Shown: in pieces, positions 32,625-40,766 of the stretch
How the letters are laid out: each line of letters opens with the position of its first letter
Position numbering within the stretch: the stretch's first letter is position 1
Assembly (NCBI RefSeq): GCF_008107725.1
Contig: NZ_VIRN01000064.1
Span: forward strand, 1,116,001 to 1,180,000
Source of the DNA: Marinobacter sp. BW6
GTDB taxonomy: Bacteria > Pseudomonadota > Gammaproteobacteria > Pseudomonadales > Oleiphilaceae
Reading direction: 5' to 3'
DNA length: 64,000 nt
Translations under genes and position numbers: made by a program
The notes under the pieces: generated by a model
What the model saw: the letters and a program-made list of their open reading frames with translations, nothing else
Databases searched by the model: none
What the model was told of the DNA's origin: nothing

Positions 32625-33257
32625 GTGAATCAAAAAGGCTCACTCACCTCATGGAACGACGCCAAGGGTTTCGGCTTCATCACACCGGAAAACGGCGGGG
32701 AGCGTCTGTTTGCCCATATCAGCGCCTATCAGGGGCGGGGCCGGCCTTCGGCCAGCCGCAAGGTGGTTTACGCGCCGACCAAAGACGAGAAAGGGCGGTT
32801 GAGGGCGGCCAGTTTCCAGTACGCCGGCGTGGCGCGGCACCGTGCAGCGGTCGCGCCCGGAGTCTGGGTTGCCCTGTTGATTGCAGCTGCAGTCGGAGGT
32901 GCGGTCTCAACATTGTATCTTCAGGGCTATGTTCCGGTTCTTTTGCCCGTGGCTTATGGGGTGATGAGCCTGGTTACCTTCTTGATGTACGCAATCGACA
33001 AAGGGGCCGCCGAAAGCGGTAACCGACGCGTGCCGGAGGGGCGGCTGCACCTTTTTGAACTGCTGTGTGGCTGGCCGGGTGCGCTGGTGGGCCAGCAATT
33101 TTTTCGGCATAAAACCCGCAAGGCTTCGTTTCAGGTGTCGTTCTGGTTTTATGTGATTCTGAATCTTGCGGTTCTCGGGTGGTTGTTGCTGTGGCCGGAT
33201 GCGGAGTTTGCCCGGCAGGCGCTGGAGATTAAACCGGTCATGCTTATCAGGATTTAA
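32625..33257 (+). CDS. Cold-shock domain plus DUF1294 membrane protein
   Basis: A 210-residue protein. Residues about 1-65 form a cold-shock nucleic-acid-binding domain ([29 protein letters not shown]), and four hydrophobic helices with the DUF1294 signature (YAIDKGAAESGNRRVPEGRLHLFELLCGWPG) follow. I choose the GTG at 32625, with AAGGGA upstream, because the longer frame adds 32 unrelated residues. The two domains are often fused in gammaproteobacteria. Confidence 0.88.
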   Translation: MNQKGSLTSWNDAKGFGFITPENGGERLFAHISAYQGRGRPSASRKVVYAPTKDEKGRLRAASFQYAGVARHRAAVAPGVWVALLIAAAVGGAVSTLYLQGYVPVLLPVAYGVMSLVTFLMYAIDKGAAESGNRRVPEGRLHLFELLCGWPGALVGQQFFRHKTRKASFQVSFWFYVILNLAVLGWLLLWPDAEFARQALEIKPVMLIRI

Positions 33258-33259
33258 CG

Positions 33260-33595
33260 GTGCACAAAGTCTGCTCAGAAGAGGCCTTATCGGCATTGCT
33301 CCAGTCCAGCCCGGCGGTGCTGCTTTTGTATGGGGGCGCGAACTGCGGTGTCTGTCAGGCCATCAAGCCGCGGTTAGAGACGCTGGCCAGCGAGGAATTC
33401 CCGAAGCTGGTGACCGCTTACATCGATTGCCAGGAAGCCGCCGGCCCGTTATGTGCAGCTCGCGGTATCTTTTCTCTGCCGGTTGTTCAGCTGTGGTTCA
33501 ATGGGCAACGATTCGCGGAATTCGCCAGGGTGTTTTCTATTGGCGATTTGCGTGCTGCCCTGGAGCGGCCTTATGGGCTTATGACACAGAAGTGA
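33260..33595 (+). CDS. Thioredoxin-fold protein
   Basis: A 111-residue cytoplasmic thioredoxin-like protein. The active site is CGVC at about residues 29-32, rather than CGPC, and the cis-proline follows in SLPVV. GTG start two bases after the previous stop, so the two are coupled. The variant dipeptide changes redox potential in other family members. Target unknown. Confidence 0.85.
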   Translation: MHKVCSEEALSALLQSSPAVLLLYGGANCGVCQAIKPRLETLASEEFPKLVTAYIDCQEAAGPLCAARGIFSLPVVQLWFNGQRFAEFARVFSIGDLRAALERPYGLMTQK

Positions 33596-33644
33596 ATCGG
33601 GGGATACGATCTGCTTCTGAGTTGGCCACGAAATACGTCAGACG

Positions 33645-34325
33645 CTATTCCTTGAGTCGAACGAGCAACCGCCCATCTTCGACCTGGATATAATCCACGC
33701 CGGCTGCAAAGGATTGCCAGAAGCCGGGGTTGGCGCCGAACTCGTTAACCAGGTCCACATTCTTGAGGTTGCCCAGCCAGGCATTCGGGATGGGGACGCC
33801 CATCAGGCTCACACCCTTTAACTTAACCAGGGGGCGACCGTTGGCAAAAGAGAGTTCTACTCCGGCATTTACTCGTAGGGTTCTGCCTCCGAGTACGGGG
33901 AAGTCTTCTTCAAGAGGCACGAGAAGCAGTGCACTCAGAAGATTGTCCGAAAGATCGACGGCAAGTCTTTGGGCCAGATCGGTGTTGTTGGCCAGCATGC
34001 CGTTGAGTTCCCGCTCGCTAAAGCGTACCTCCCGGCTGGCCCCTTCCTCACTGTAGGGCTCCGGCTGCAGGGGGCCGCCAGATTCACGGCCTTGGGTATC
34101 AATGCCCAGAGTATTCAGCTTGTTGTTAAGTGAATCCTGTTCACTGGCATTCAGGGTTACGGGTTCGAAGTTGTCTGGGAACACATAGTGGCTTAACCAC
34201 CAGTAACCTATGCCGACAGTGGCAACGATGGTAAGCAGGACAATGCCAAAGACATGCAAGCCATTGAAGCCCTTCTTTGCGGGCGTTGGCGCTGACGCTG
34301 GTTTATCGTCGGTTGTTTCATTCAT
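33645..34325 (-). CDS. Single-pass membrane protein, 226 residues
   Basis: A cytoplasmic N-terminus rich in Pro, Ala and Lys, one transmembrane helix (about 27-47), then an extracytoplasmic domain of about 175 residues with beta character (ELSFANGRPLVKLKGVSLMGVPIP). Databases often give related proteins a misleading acyltransferase name, but I see no such motif. GTG at 34337 is an alternative start. Confidence 0.7.
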   Translation of the reverse strand: MNETTDDKPASAPTPAKKGFNGLHVFGIVLLTIVATVGIGYWWLSHYVFPDNFEPVTLNASEQDSLNNKLNTLGIDTQGRESGGPLQPEPYSEEGASREVRFSERELNGMLANNTDLAQRLAVDLSDNLLSALLLVPLEEDFPVLGGRTLRVNAGVELSFANGRPLVKLKGVSLMGVPIPNAWLGNLKNVDLVNEFGANPGFWQSFAAGVDYIQVEDGRLLVRLKE

Positions 34326-34373
34326 TGCCGATGACACCTGATTGCCCGCTGAAACCGCCTTGATGCGGTGGTT

Positions 34374-34541
34374 TCAGTTCCCTTTTTTGAATTTGGCTTT
34401 GCAATTCCCGCTCATGCACATCGTACAGTAATGCTCACGGTCCTCGTGACTGGTGCCCTCTGTGATTTTGATACCACAGCCGTTGCAGAGCAGGATGGCA
34501 ACGTCGCCTTCAAATTTCACGATAGCGTGTTCGTATTCCAT
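34374..34541 (-). CDS. Small zinc-binding protein, 55 residues
   Basis: Starts MEYEHAIVKFEGDVAILLCN and carries CNGC..., CTMC and GNCKAK cysteines, enough for a zinc ribbon. A decayed C-terminal copy lies at 21862-21903. Function unknown. The stop lies 48 bp before the next gene on the same strand. Confidence 0.65.
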   Translation of the reverse strand: MEYEHAIVKFEGDVAILLCNGCGIKITEGTSHEDREHYCTMCMSGNCKAKFKKGN

Positions 34542-34662
34542 AAGACAGCCCGTTCCCGATTTAAAGTGCTTACTGAATGGTACGGTATTTCCGTCGGGGT
34601 AGACCGCCGGCAGGCGATCAACCCCGGTGTGTTTGAGAATAAACCGAGACCAATTCTTTTCG

Positions 34663-35106
34663 TCATTCCAGAACCTTTGGCCAGTTCACGTCTGCCTGCC
34701 GAATGAATCCCTCTGTGTCCTTCAGCCATCGATCCTGGACAGACTCATTGTAGTTAAGATACAGACGGCCATCGCGGATGGCCCAGTGTTGAGGGTCGCC
34801 TTTGGCGAGGTAGCCCTGGGCGACCGCCCAGGCGCAGTAGCCGCCGTAGGCAGGCAAGTAGCGTTCAGGATTGGCTTCGAAGCGCGTCAGGTTCTCTGCA
34901 CTTTCGAATCGCCAGGTTACGCCGAGGTGCTCTGTGGTGTATTCGCGCGAGCCTTTGGCTGGTTTTCCCGTTTCGAAGTAGCTGACTGTGTCGTAGCCGC
35001 CTGCTCCTGTGTTGCTCAGCAGGCCAGTGTAGACGGCTGGTTCGGAAGCCCAGGTGGTGGCGGTAAAGAAGAGTGCGAAGGTGATGAATACCAGTCGTCT
35101 GTTCAT
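34663..35106 (-). CDS. YHS-domain periplasmic protein
   Basis: A 147-residue exported protein: signal peptide (about 1-20), then a YHS-type domain with AVYTGLLSNTGAGGYDTVSYF near the start and YGGYCAWAVAQGYLAKGDP. YHS domains are linked to metal handling. Start at 35106 has GGGGGA eight bases upstream; the longer frame adds 45 improbable residues. Confidence 0.85.
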   Translation of the reverse strand: MNRRLVFITFALFFTATTWASEPAVYTGLLSNTGAGGYDTVSYFETGKPAKGSREYTTEHLGVTWRFESAENLTRFEANPERYLPAYGGYCAWAVAQGYLAKGDPQHWAIRDGRLYLNYNESVQDRWLKDTEGFIRQADVNWPKVLE

Positions 35107-35362
35107 GTCGGTGTCCCCCGAAGGATTTGGTTCTTCAACCGAGAACCCTGGTGCAGCCTTGTTGCCACAAAACACCCCATGCTGTGCTGGCGATATTGGC
35201 GCATGCTGAATCGTTGATGTTTGCTCCCGCTCTATGGACACAAATGAGGTGGTTTTGTTTCGCGCCCTGAAACCTGCAGCTCATAAAAAGATGTGCAGAA
35301 GCTGCTTTGCCACTTTCCGTAGCCACAAAATCGGAGGCGGTGAGTAGGGCAAGACACTGACT

Positions 35363-36007
35363 CTACTGCCGAATAAACGCTTCGGTCAGAACACTCAGGT
35401 GGTTTCCCAGTGTGTCCGAGAACTCCACCTGAAACACTGTCAACGGTTCCGCCTGCATGGCTTTGCGGGCCGGCTCCGGCGGGTGGGACATATGCCAGCA
35501 GCCAATCAACGCCTGCTGGCACTGCATCAGATACCGAAAACAGGCGGCTTCCTCCTGGCCTGTCGCTGCAGCGAAGACGGCCGTCAGACGGCGGGTCTGG
35601 GCCAGCAGAAACAGTTTGAATTCCCGGGCCTCCTCCTCGCTCAGACCAGTTTCCAGGGCAATGTGGAGGATGGCGGTCAGGCCGCAGAACACGGGATGAG
35701 CCAGAATGCGGTCAACGAACTGTTCAGGGAAGCCGTCTGGGCCAATCGCTTCAACGTCTGCAACCCAGTCCGACATCGCACGGCGGTAAACTGCAATGAA
35801 TAACAACTCCTTGCTGCGGAAATAACGATACAGCGCGGCCTTGGTAAGTCCGGTCTCACGGGCCACATCTGCCAGAGTCAGGCCGTGGAATCGATGATTC
35901 AGAAACAGGCTTTCCGCCGCATCGAGTATCTGTTGTTCCCGTAGCGCTTTATCAGACTCGGACCGGGCGCGCTGTTTACCGCTGCATAATCTGTGCTTCA
36001 AAACCAC
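35363..36007 (-). CDS. TetR-family transcriptional regulator
   Basis: A 214-residue TetR repressor. The N-terminal helix-turn-helix is clear (ILDAAESLFLNHRFHGLTLADVARETGLTKAALYRYF at about 26-62). The C-terminal ligand domain is helical. GTG at 36007 is uncertain: a TTG at 36001 has better spacing from GAGG. It lies 27 bp after the SDR gene on the same strand and probably represses that gene from an operator at 36811. Confidence 0.88.
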   Translation of the reverse strand: MVLKHRLCSGKQRARSESDKALREQQILDAAESLFLNHRFHGLTLADVARETGLTKAALYRYFRSKELLFIAVYRRAMSDWVADVEAIGPDGFPEQFVDRILAHPVFCGLTAILHIALETGLSEEEAREFKLFLLAQTRRLTAVFAAATGQEEAACFRYLMQCQQALIGCWHMSHPPEPARKAMQAEPLTVFQVEFSDTLGNHLSVLTEAFIRQ

Positions 36008-36034
36008 CTCAAAGTACTCGCTCGTTGGTCAACA

Positions 36035-36796
36035 TCAGGCCTGCAGCCAGCCGGCAAGCCGTCTTGTCACGGCCCGGGGCGAGAGTTTACCAGACCAGAC
36101 CATCAGCAGGTTACGCAGCCCTGGAATCACAATCGCTTTTCTGCGCTGGGCCAGGGATTTCTTTACCACCGCTTCGGCCGTCATGGTGCCGGCTTTGAAC
36201 AGTTTGGTGTCGGTCATGTGCGCTTCCGTCGCAAACTCAGAATCGGTAGCTCCCGGGCACAGCGTACTCACCGAAACACCTGCCCCCCTCAGTTCTTCAT
36301 GCAATGCCTCGGAGAAGGACAGTACGAAGGCCTTGGTGGCATAGTAGATGGCCATATTGGGCCCGGCCTGAAACGCCGCGGTGGACGCCACATTAATCAC
36401 AAAACTCCCCGGCTGCTTGCGCAGCGAGGGCAGCAGTTGCCAGGTCAGGGAGACCAATGAGGTAATGTTCACCTGAATCATCGACAGCTGACGTTCAAGC
36501 CCCAGATCGGCAAAGGCGCCGCGGTCGCCAAATCCAGCGTTGTTGATCAGGCCAGACAGTGCCCAACCGCCGTCGTTGATTTGCCGTGCCAGTGCTTCTG
36601 CGCCAGCCTCATTCGCCAGGTCGGCTTTCAGGACAATGGCCTCGATCCCATGCTGCTGCTTCAGCTCTGTGGCCAGGGTATTCAAGCGCTCTTCCCGGCG
36701 GGCCACCAGAATCAGATTCTGCTTTTCAGCTGCCAGCGCCCGGGCGAAGCACTCGCCAATGCCGGCACTGGCGCCGGTGATAACCACGTATGACAT
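36035..36796 (-). CDS. Short-chain dehydrogenase
   Basis: A 253-residue classical SDR: GASAGIG at about 8-14, NNAG near 85, catalytic Ser in NVASTAAF and YYATKAF. It keeps the C-terminal RAVTRRLAGWLQA tail seen in fatty-aldehyde or oxidoreductase homologues. GGAGAG precedes the start at 36796. It forms a unit with the TetR gene. Substrate not evident. Confidence 0.88.
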   Translation of the reverse strand: MSYVVITGASAGIGECFARALAAEKQNLILVARREERLNTLATELKQQHGIEAIVLKADLANEAGAEALARQINDGGWALSGLINNAGFGDRGAFADLGLERQLSMIQVNITSLVSLTWQLLPSLRKQPGSFVINVASTAAFQAGPNMAIYYATKAFVLSFSEALHEELRGAGVSVSTLCPGATDSEFATEAHMTDTKLFKAGTMTAEAVVKKSLAQRRKAIVIPGLRNLLMVWSGKLSPRAVTRRLAGWLQA

Positions 36797-36810
36797 GACT
36801 CTCTCCATTT

Positions 36811-36829
36811 AAGTGAACCTTGGTCACTT
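36811..36829. promoter_or_regulatory. Probable TetR operator upstream of the SDR gene
   Basis: AAGTGAACCTTGGTCACTT is an imperfect palindrome with AAGTGA/TCACTT arms, 14 bp upstream of the SDR start. A further TGGTCACC half-site lies at 36863. This is the arrangement expected for repression by the co-transcribed TetR protein. Confidence 0.6.
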
Positions 36830-37104
36830 AATGTACCCGGGTGATCGGGATCTGTAAATAACCATTGGTCACCTATTTTCGGGTTTCCCGTTCCGAACTT
36901 GAAAACCCCGATGGTTCAGCACAGCTTCAACGTGTCAGCGTGTTCGGAGCTGCAACTGGCGGGAGGCCATCTGTGAATGCATCGAGCCGGTCACGTGGGA
37001 TATCGAGCAGGTTGAAACAAGAAGAGGATGATGCGGAGGAAGAGGCATTGAGGAAGACGATGAAGAAGTCGGATACATACGCCGTACTGAACTGGTTTTC
37101 AATA

Positions 37105-37134
37105 AAAAAGGCAGCCCGAGGGCTGCCTTTTTTG
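37105..37134. terminator. Terminator of the cold-shock gene
   Basis: AAAAAAGGCAGCCC and GGGCTGCCTTTTTT are perfect arms around GA. With runs on both sides it can act in both directions. It ends the cspA-like transcript. Confidence 0.93.
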
Positions 37135-37153
37135 ATCACGTATTGGCTGTTAT

Positions 37154-37360
37154 TTACAGACCAATAACGTTCTCTGCCTGCGGGCCTTTCTGGCCTTGAG
37201 TCACGGTGAACTCAACTTCCTGGCCTTCGGCCAGAGTTTTGAAACCGCCACCCTGAATATTGCTGTAATGAACAAAGACGTCTGCGCCGCCTTCACGAGT
37301 GATAAAGCCAAAACCTTTTGCTTCGTTGAAGAACTTAACGTTACCGGTAATTGTAGACAT
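37154..37360 (-). CDS. CspA-family cold-shock protein
   Basis: A 68-residue single cold-shock domain with RNP1 KGFGFI and RNP2 VFVHYS motifs, an RNA chaperone in the cytoplasm. Start [11 protein letters not shown] at 37360 fits the family; the extension to 37384 is not typical. The unassigned stretch upstream probably contains the long leader usual for such genes. Confidence 0.95.
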   Translation of the reverse strand: MSTITGNVKFFNEAKGFGFITREGGADVFVHYSNIQGGGFKTLAEGQEVEFTVTQGQKGPQAENVIGL

Positions 37361-37611
37361 AAATATTATCCTGATATTAATCAATAAGGTGCCGCCAAAG
37401 TATCGTTGTGATCTTTGATCAGCGATATGCGGGAAACAAGAAAACGTGCAGGATCAAAAACAGGACAAAAGGTGTGGTAACACAAGAGGTCTTATTCGTG
37501 AAATGCTTTGCTAAATCTTTCCAACGAGACTCACGGTACGCTATTTAAGAGGCCCTGCATAGCAAAGTTTTGAATATTGCGAATATAACTTTGTCCCGTG
37601 TCTTCCCGTAA

Positions 37612-37632
37612 TTCGGGACAGGTTTGTTTTTT
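37612..37632 (+). repeat. Dispersed CCGGGACAG repeat, copy 14
   Basis: TTCGGGACAGGTTTGTTTTTT lies in a small stem: TGTCCCG (37591) pairs with CGGGACA (37614). Upstream of the dehydrogenase gene at 37674. Confidence 0.6.
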
Positions 37633-37673
37633 GGGCTGAACTACACTTACCGAAAACGAAAGGGGAGGATTGC

Positions 37674-38543
37674 ATGAACGTCGCGTTTATCGGTCTCGGC
37701 ATCATGGGCAGCCGCATGGCCAAAAACCTGCTCAAGGACGATGGCATTTCACTCACGGTCTTCAACCGGTCTTCAGAGGCTACGACCGCTTTGGAGAGGG
37801 CTGGCGCAAACGCCGCTGACTCGGCGCGGGCAGCCGTGGCGGGTGCGGATGTTGTATTTACCATGCTCAGTGCGCCGGAAGTGGTGGAAAAGGTTGCGTT
37901 CGGCGATGAGGGCTTCATCGATGCGATGGAGGAGGGCGCCTTGTGGGTGAATTGCTCCACGGTGAATCCGTCCTACACCCGTGAATGTAACGGCCGGGCT
38001 CGTGCCCACGGTTTGCGGTATCTGGATGCACCCGTGGCAGGGACGAAAATGCCGGCGGAAAGCGGGGAGCTGACGTTCCTGCTCGGCGGTGAATCTGACG
38101 ACCTGAAGCAGGTTCGGCCATTGCTTGAGCACATGGGCCAGAAGATTCTCCATGTCGGTCCTGCTGGCCAGGGAAGTGCGTTCAAGATGTTGGTGAACGC
38201 CTTGCTCGCCCAGAGCATGCTGGTGTATTCAGAGACCGCTCTGCTGGGCGAAAAGCTGGGCTTCAGTCGGGATTTTCTGATGGATACCTTGCCGAACCTG
38301 CCGGTGACCGCGCCTTTCCTCAAGGGCAAGGCAGAGTTAATCAAAGAGGGCAATTATGAGGCCCAGTTTCCGCTGGAGCTGATGCTCAAGGATCTGCACT
38401 TGCTGGATTTGACCGCCTACGAGGAGCGCCAGCCGCTGTTCCTTGCGGGTCTTGCGAAATCCGTTTTTGGCCAGGCCAACAGCGCCGGTCACGGACGGGA
38501 TGATTTTGCCGCGGTTTTCGATTACCTGGGAAAGCTGAGTTAG
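37674..38543 (+). CDS. NAD(P)-dependent beta-hydroxyacid dehydrogenase family protein
   Basis: A 289-residue protein of the 3-hydroxyisobutyrate dehydrogenase/GLYR family. N-terminal Rossmann motif GLGIMGSRMAKNL at 7-19, DAPVAGT substrate-binding block near 122, and the conserved Lys in GSAFKMLVNAL near 170. It reduces or oxidises a small beta-hydroxy acid or succinate-semialdehyde-like substrate. GGGAGGATT precedes the start. Confidence 0.88.
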   Translation: MNVAFIGLGIMGSRMAKNLLKDDGISLTVFNRSSEATTALERAGANAADSARAAVAGADVVFTMLSAPEVVEKVAFGDEGFIDAMEEGALWVNCSTVNPSYTRECNGRARAHGLRYLDAPVAGTKMPAESGELTFLLGGESDDLKQVRPLLEHMGQKILHVGPAGQGSAFKMLVNALLAQSMLVYSETALLGEKLGFSRDFLMDTLPNLPVTAPFLKGKAELIKEGNYEAQFPLELMLKDLHLLDLTAYEERQPLFLAGLAKSVFGQANSAGHGRDDFAAVFDYLGKLS

Positions 38544-38610
38544 CCTCAACTCACCGATCGCAGACACCCTCAGAAAAATGTGTCCCAAAGCCAGCAGGTC
38601 CTGGGCTACA

Positions 38611-38641
38611 AGAGGGGCCGGTCGAGTGACCGGCCCCTCTT
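38611..38641. terminator. Bidirectional terminator between convergent genes
   Basis: AGAGGGGCCGGTC pairs with GACCGGCCCCTCT around GAGT. It separates the dehydrogenase gene from the tautomerase gene, which converge here. Confidence 0.85.
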
Positions 38642-38645
38642 GATT

Positions 38646-38867
38646 TCAGGCAGCAGAGGCCTGGATTTTGTGGACGTCTTCGCTGCTGAGGGGTTTTCCG
38701 CCGATTCCCCACTCCCCCTCGCTGACTTCGTTAATGACTACCCAGGTCAGACCTCTCATCGCTTCCCCTTCAATACCCACCATGGCGTCGGTGACTTTCG
38801 CGATCATCTCCTGCTTCTGTTTTTTGTCGAATACGTTCGCAATCAGGTTGATAGTGACTAATGGCAT
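38646..38867 (-). CDS. 4-oxalocrotonate tautomerase-family protein
   Basis: A 73-residue tautomerase starting MPLVTI, so Pro1 is the catalytic base. Arg residues and the C-terminal GIGGKPLS segment fit the short 4-OT subgroup. Diverges from the CadC-like regulator at 39045, which may control it. Substrate not determinable. Confidence 0.88.
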   Translation of the reverse strand: MPLVTINLIANVFDKKQKQEMIAKVTDAMVGIEGEAMRGLTWVVINEVSEGEWGIGGKPLSSEDVHKIQASAA

Positions 38868-39044
38868 GGTTGTTCTCCTTTGTGTGGTTGAAAGCCTCCC
38901 TTGATGGGAGGGCGGTACAACAACTTGAGATCAGTCTACGAGGTTGCCCCCGGCCATACTTGGGGAAGGTGTGAAGAATATGTGGAGAATCTGGAGGTGT
39001 TGTCTGCTAATTTAGGAATCAGCTAGTCATAGCGGAACAGATCC

Positions 39045-40646
39045 ATGATTTTCAGGTTTTCTGATTTTCAGTTGGACACCCATCAGCTCCAGCTGCGTCG
39101 CGCCGGCGCAGTCCAGCCTCTGGAGCCGCTTGTCTTCGATTTGCTGACCTATCTGGTGACTCACCGCGACCGTATCGTGAGCCGGGCGGAACTGCTGGAC
39201 CAGCTGTGGTCGGGCAAGGTTGTCAGCGAGTCTGCCTTGAGCAGTGCCATTAAAGCCGCACGCCACGCCTTGGGGGATAGCGGGCAGACGCAGGGCCTCA
39301 TTGCCACGTTCAATCGTCGGGGTTATCGCTTTGTGGCCGACATTGATGCGTCTGAGCCGCTGGCCGAGGTTCCTGGGGCGGATGTCATGCAGCAGAGCGC
39401 TGCCGAGGCGCATCAGGTGCTGGCCGCCGCCGGCCTGTTTTCGTCCCGCAATGAACGGGAGAAAGAGCAGCCCGTGCTGGCGGTGCTTCCGTTCTCGCAC
39501 GGCGTGGGCGTTGATCAGACTGCCTGGGTTGCGGAGGTGCTCTGTGAAGACATCAGTATTCACCTGGCCCGGATCCCCGGCTTTCTGGTGCTGTCTCGCA
39601 ATACCGCCTCTCAGTATCGTCAGCGGGAAGTGAGCATTCAGCACATCGCAAGAGAGCTGGGTGTGGACTACGTCATCGAAGGTTCGGTGTGGCCCATGGG
39701 GGACAACTTGCGAGTCGGGGTCCAGCTGCTGGACGCGGCGAGCGGCAACATGCTCTGGTCAGACCGGAAACTGATCCCGGTAGACAGCCTGAACGTGCTC
39801 GAAGAGGAGGTGGTACGCGAGATCGTGAGCCGGATTGAGCCCCAACTCAATCGGGCTGAGCTAATCCAGCTCCGAAAACGACGTACGGTGGATCTGGGTG
39901 CCTGGGCACTGTATCGCCAGGGCCACGCCATTCTTGGCCAGAAAGGCTGGAGTGAGGAAAGCTTCATCGAAGCTGCCAACCTTCTGCGACAAGCGATCCA
40001 GCGGGATCCGGAACTTGCGTTTGCCCACGCCTATCTGGCTTTGATTATCGCCATTGGCCATCTGGTGGGGCTCATTCGTGGGCAGGAGTGGCTCTTTGAA
40101 GCCACCCAGTCAGCTGAAAAAGCCGTGGCTCTGGACGGTCAGGATACCGATGTTCTGGGCTATGCCGGCTGTGCGTTTGCCGATATGGGGGACCTGCAAC
40201 GGGGCGTTGGCATGTTACGTCGTGCAGTGGAACTGGACCCAAGCAATGCCCAGGCGATGACTGCGCTTGGGGCCGCCATGATTCGCCAGGGCGATGTTCA
40301 GGGCATCGACTTCATGCTCCAGGGTATGAAGATCAGCCCGCGAGATAATCGTCGCTCGGCGTGGGGCGCGTTGCTTGCCCGGGGGATGCTCAATTTCGGC
40401 CAGATTGACAACGCCATTCGGACAGCCAGCGATGCCTGCCGTTGTGATGACCGGATTTTCCTGCCCCGAGTTGTACTGGCCATTGCCCATATTCACGAGG
40501 GGAACATCCCGGGGGCAGTCGATGCCTTGAGCGATGCCCGTCGTATCCGGCCGACTCTGGGCCAGAGAGAGATCGCCTGCTTTGCCAGTCGCGCCGAGAT
40601 GGCGTTATTGCAAAAAGGCGGGGTGCTGGCTGGGCTGCCGTCCTAG
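39045..40646 (+). CDS. CadC-like winged-helix regulator with TolB/TPR C-terminus
   Basis: A 533-residue protein. Residues about 1-100 form an OmpR/CadC-type winged helix (LEPLVFDLLTYLVTHRDRIVSRAELLDQLW, then GYRFVADI). No transmembrane helix follows, unlike CadC. Residues about 140-265 resemble the FlgO/TolB-like domain (VLAVLPFSHGVG...), and the remainder is TPR-like helical repeats. It probably senses a cytoplasmic signal through the repeats. It is divergently transcribed from the tautomerase gene. Confidence 0.82.
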   Translation: MIFRFSDFQLDTHQLQLRRAGAVQPLEPLVFDLLTYLVTHRDRIVSRAELLDQLWSGKVVSESALSSAIKAARHALGDSGQTQGLIATFNRRGYRFVADIDASEPLAEVPGADVMQQSAAEAHQVLAAAGLFSSRNEREKEQPVLAVLPFSHGVGVDQTAWVAEVLCEDISIHLARIPGFLVLSRNTASQYRQREVSIQHIARELGVDYVIEGSVWPMGDNLRVGVQLLDAASGNMLWSDRKLIPVDSLNVLEEEVVREIVSRIEPQLNRAELIQLRKRRTVDLGAWALYRQGHAILGQKGWSEESFIEAANLLRQAIQRDPELAFAHAYLALIIAIGHLVGLIRGQEWLFEATQSAEKAVALDGQDTDVLGYAGCAFADMGDLQRGVGMLRRAVELDPSNAQAMTALGAAMIRQGDVQGIDFMLQGMKISPRDNRRSAWGALLARGMLNFGQIDNAIRTASDACRCDDRIFLPRVVLAIAHIHEGNIPGAVDALSDARRIRPTLGQREIACFASRAEMALLQKGGVLAGLPS

Positions 40647-40668
40647 GGGCACTTTGGAGTGGGGCGGT

Positions 40669-40692
40669 CAAAAACCGGGACAGATTTATTGA
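40669..40692 (+). repeat. Dispersed CCGGGACAG repeat, copy 15
   Basis: TCAAAAACCGGGACAGATTT followed by ATTG, 22 bp after the CadC-like gene. Confidence 0.9.
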
Positions 40693-40766
40693 TGTCTCGA
40701 AGGCAACGGCAATTGCATTTGCTAGTATGACCGCCTTGTCCTCCTGATAACGACTACGCACTACGA

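Noticed and set aside
33597-33620. ATCGGGGGATACGATCTGC after the thioredoxin gene
   Set aside because: Weak similarity to the dispersed core only; could be chance.
36865-37167. 100-codon plus-strand frame before the cold-shock gene
   Set aside because: Its end runs through the cspA terminator hairpin, it lacks a plausible ribosome site and the composition looks random.
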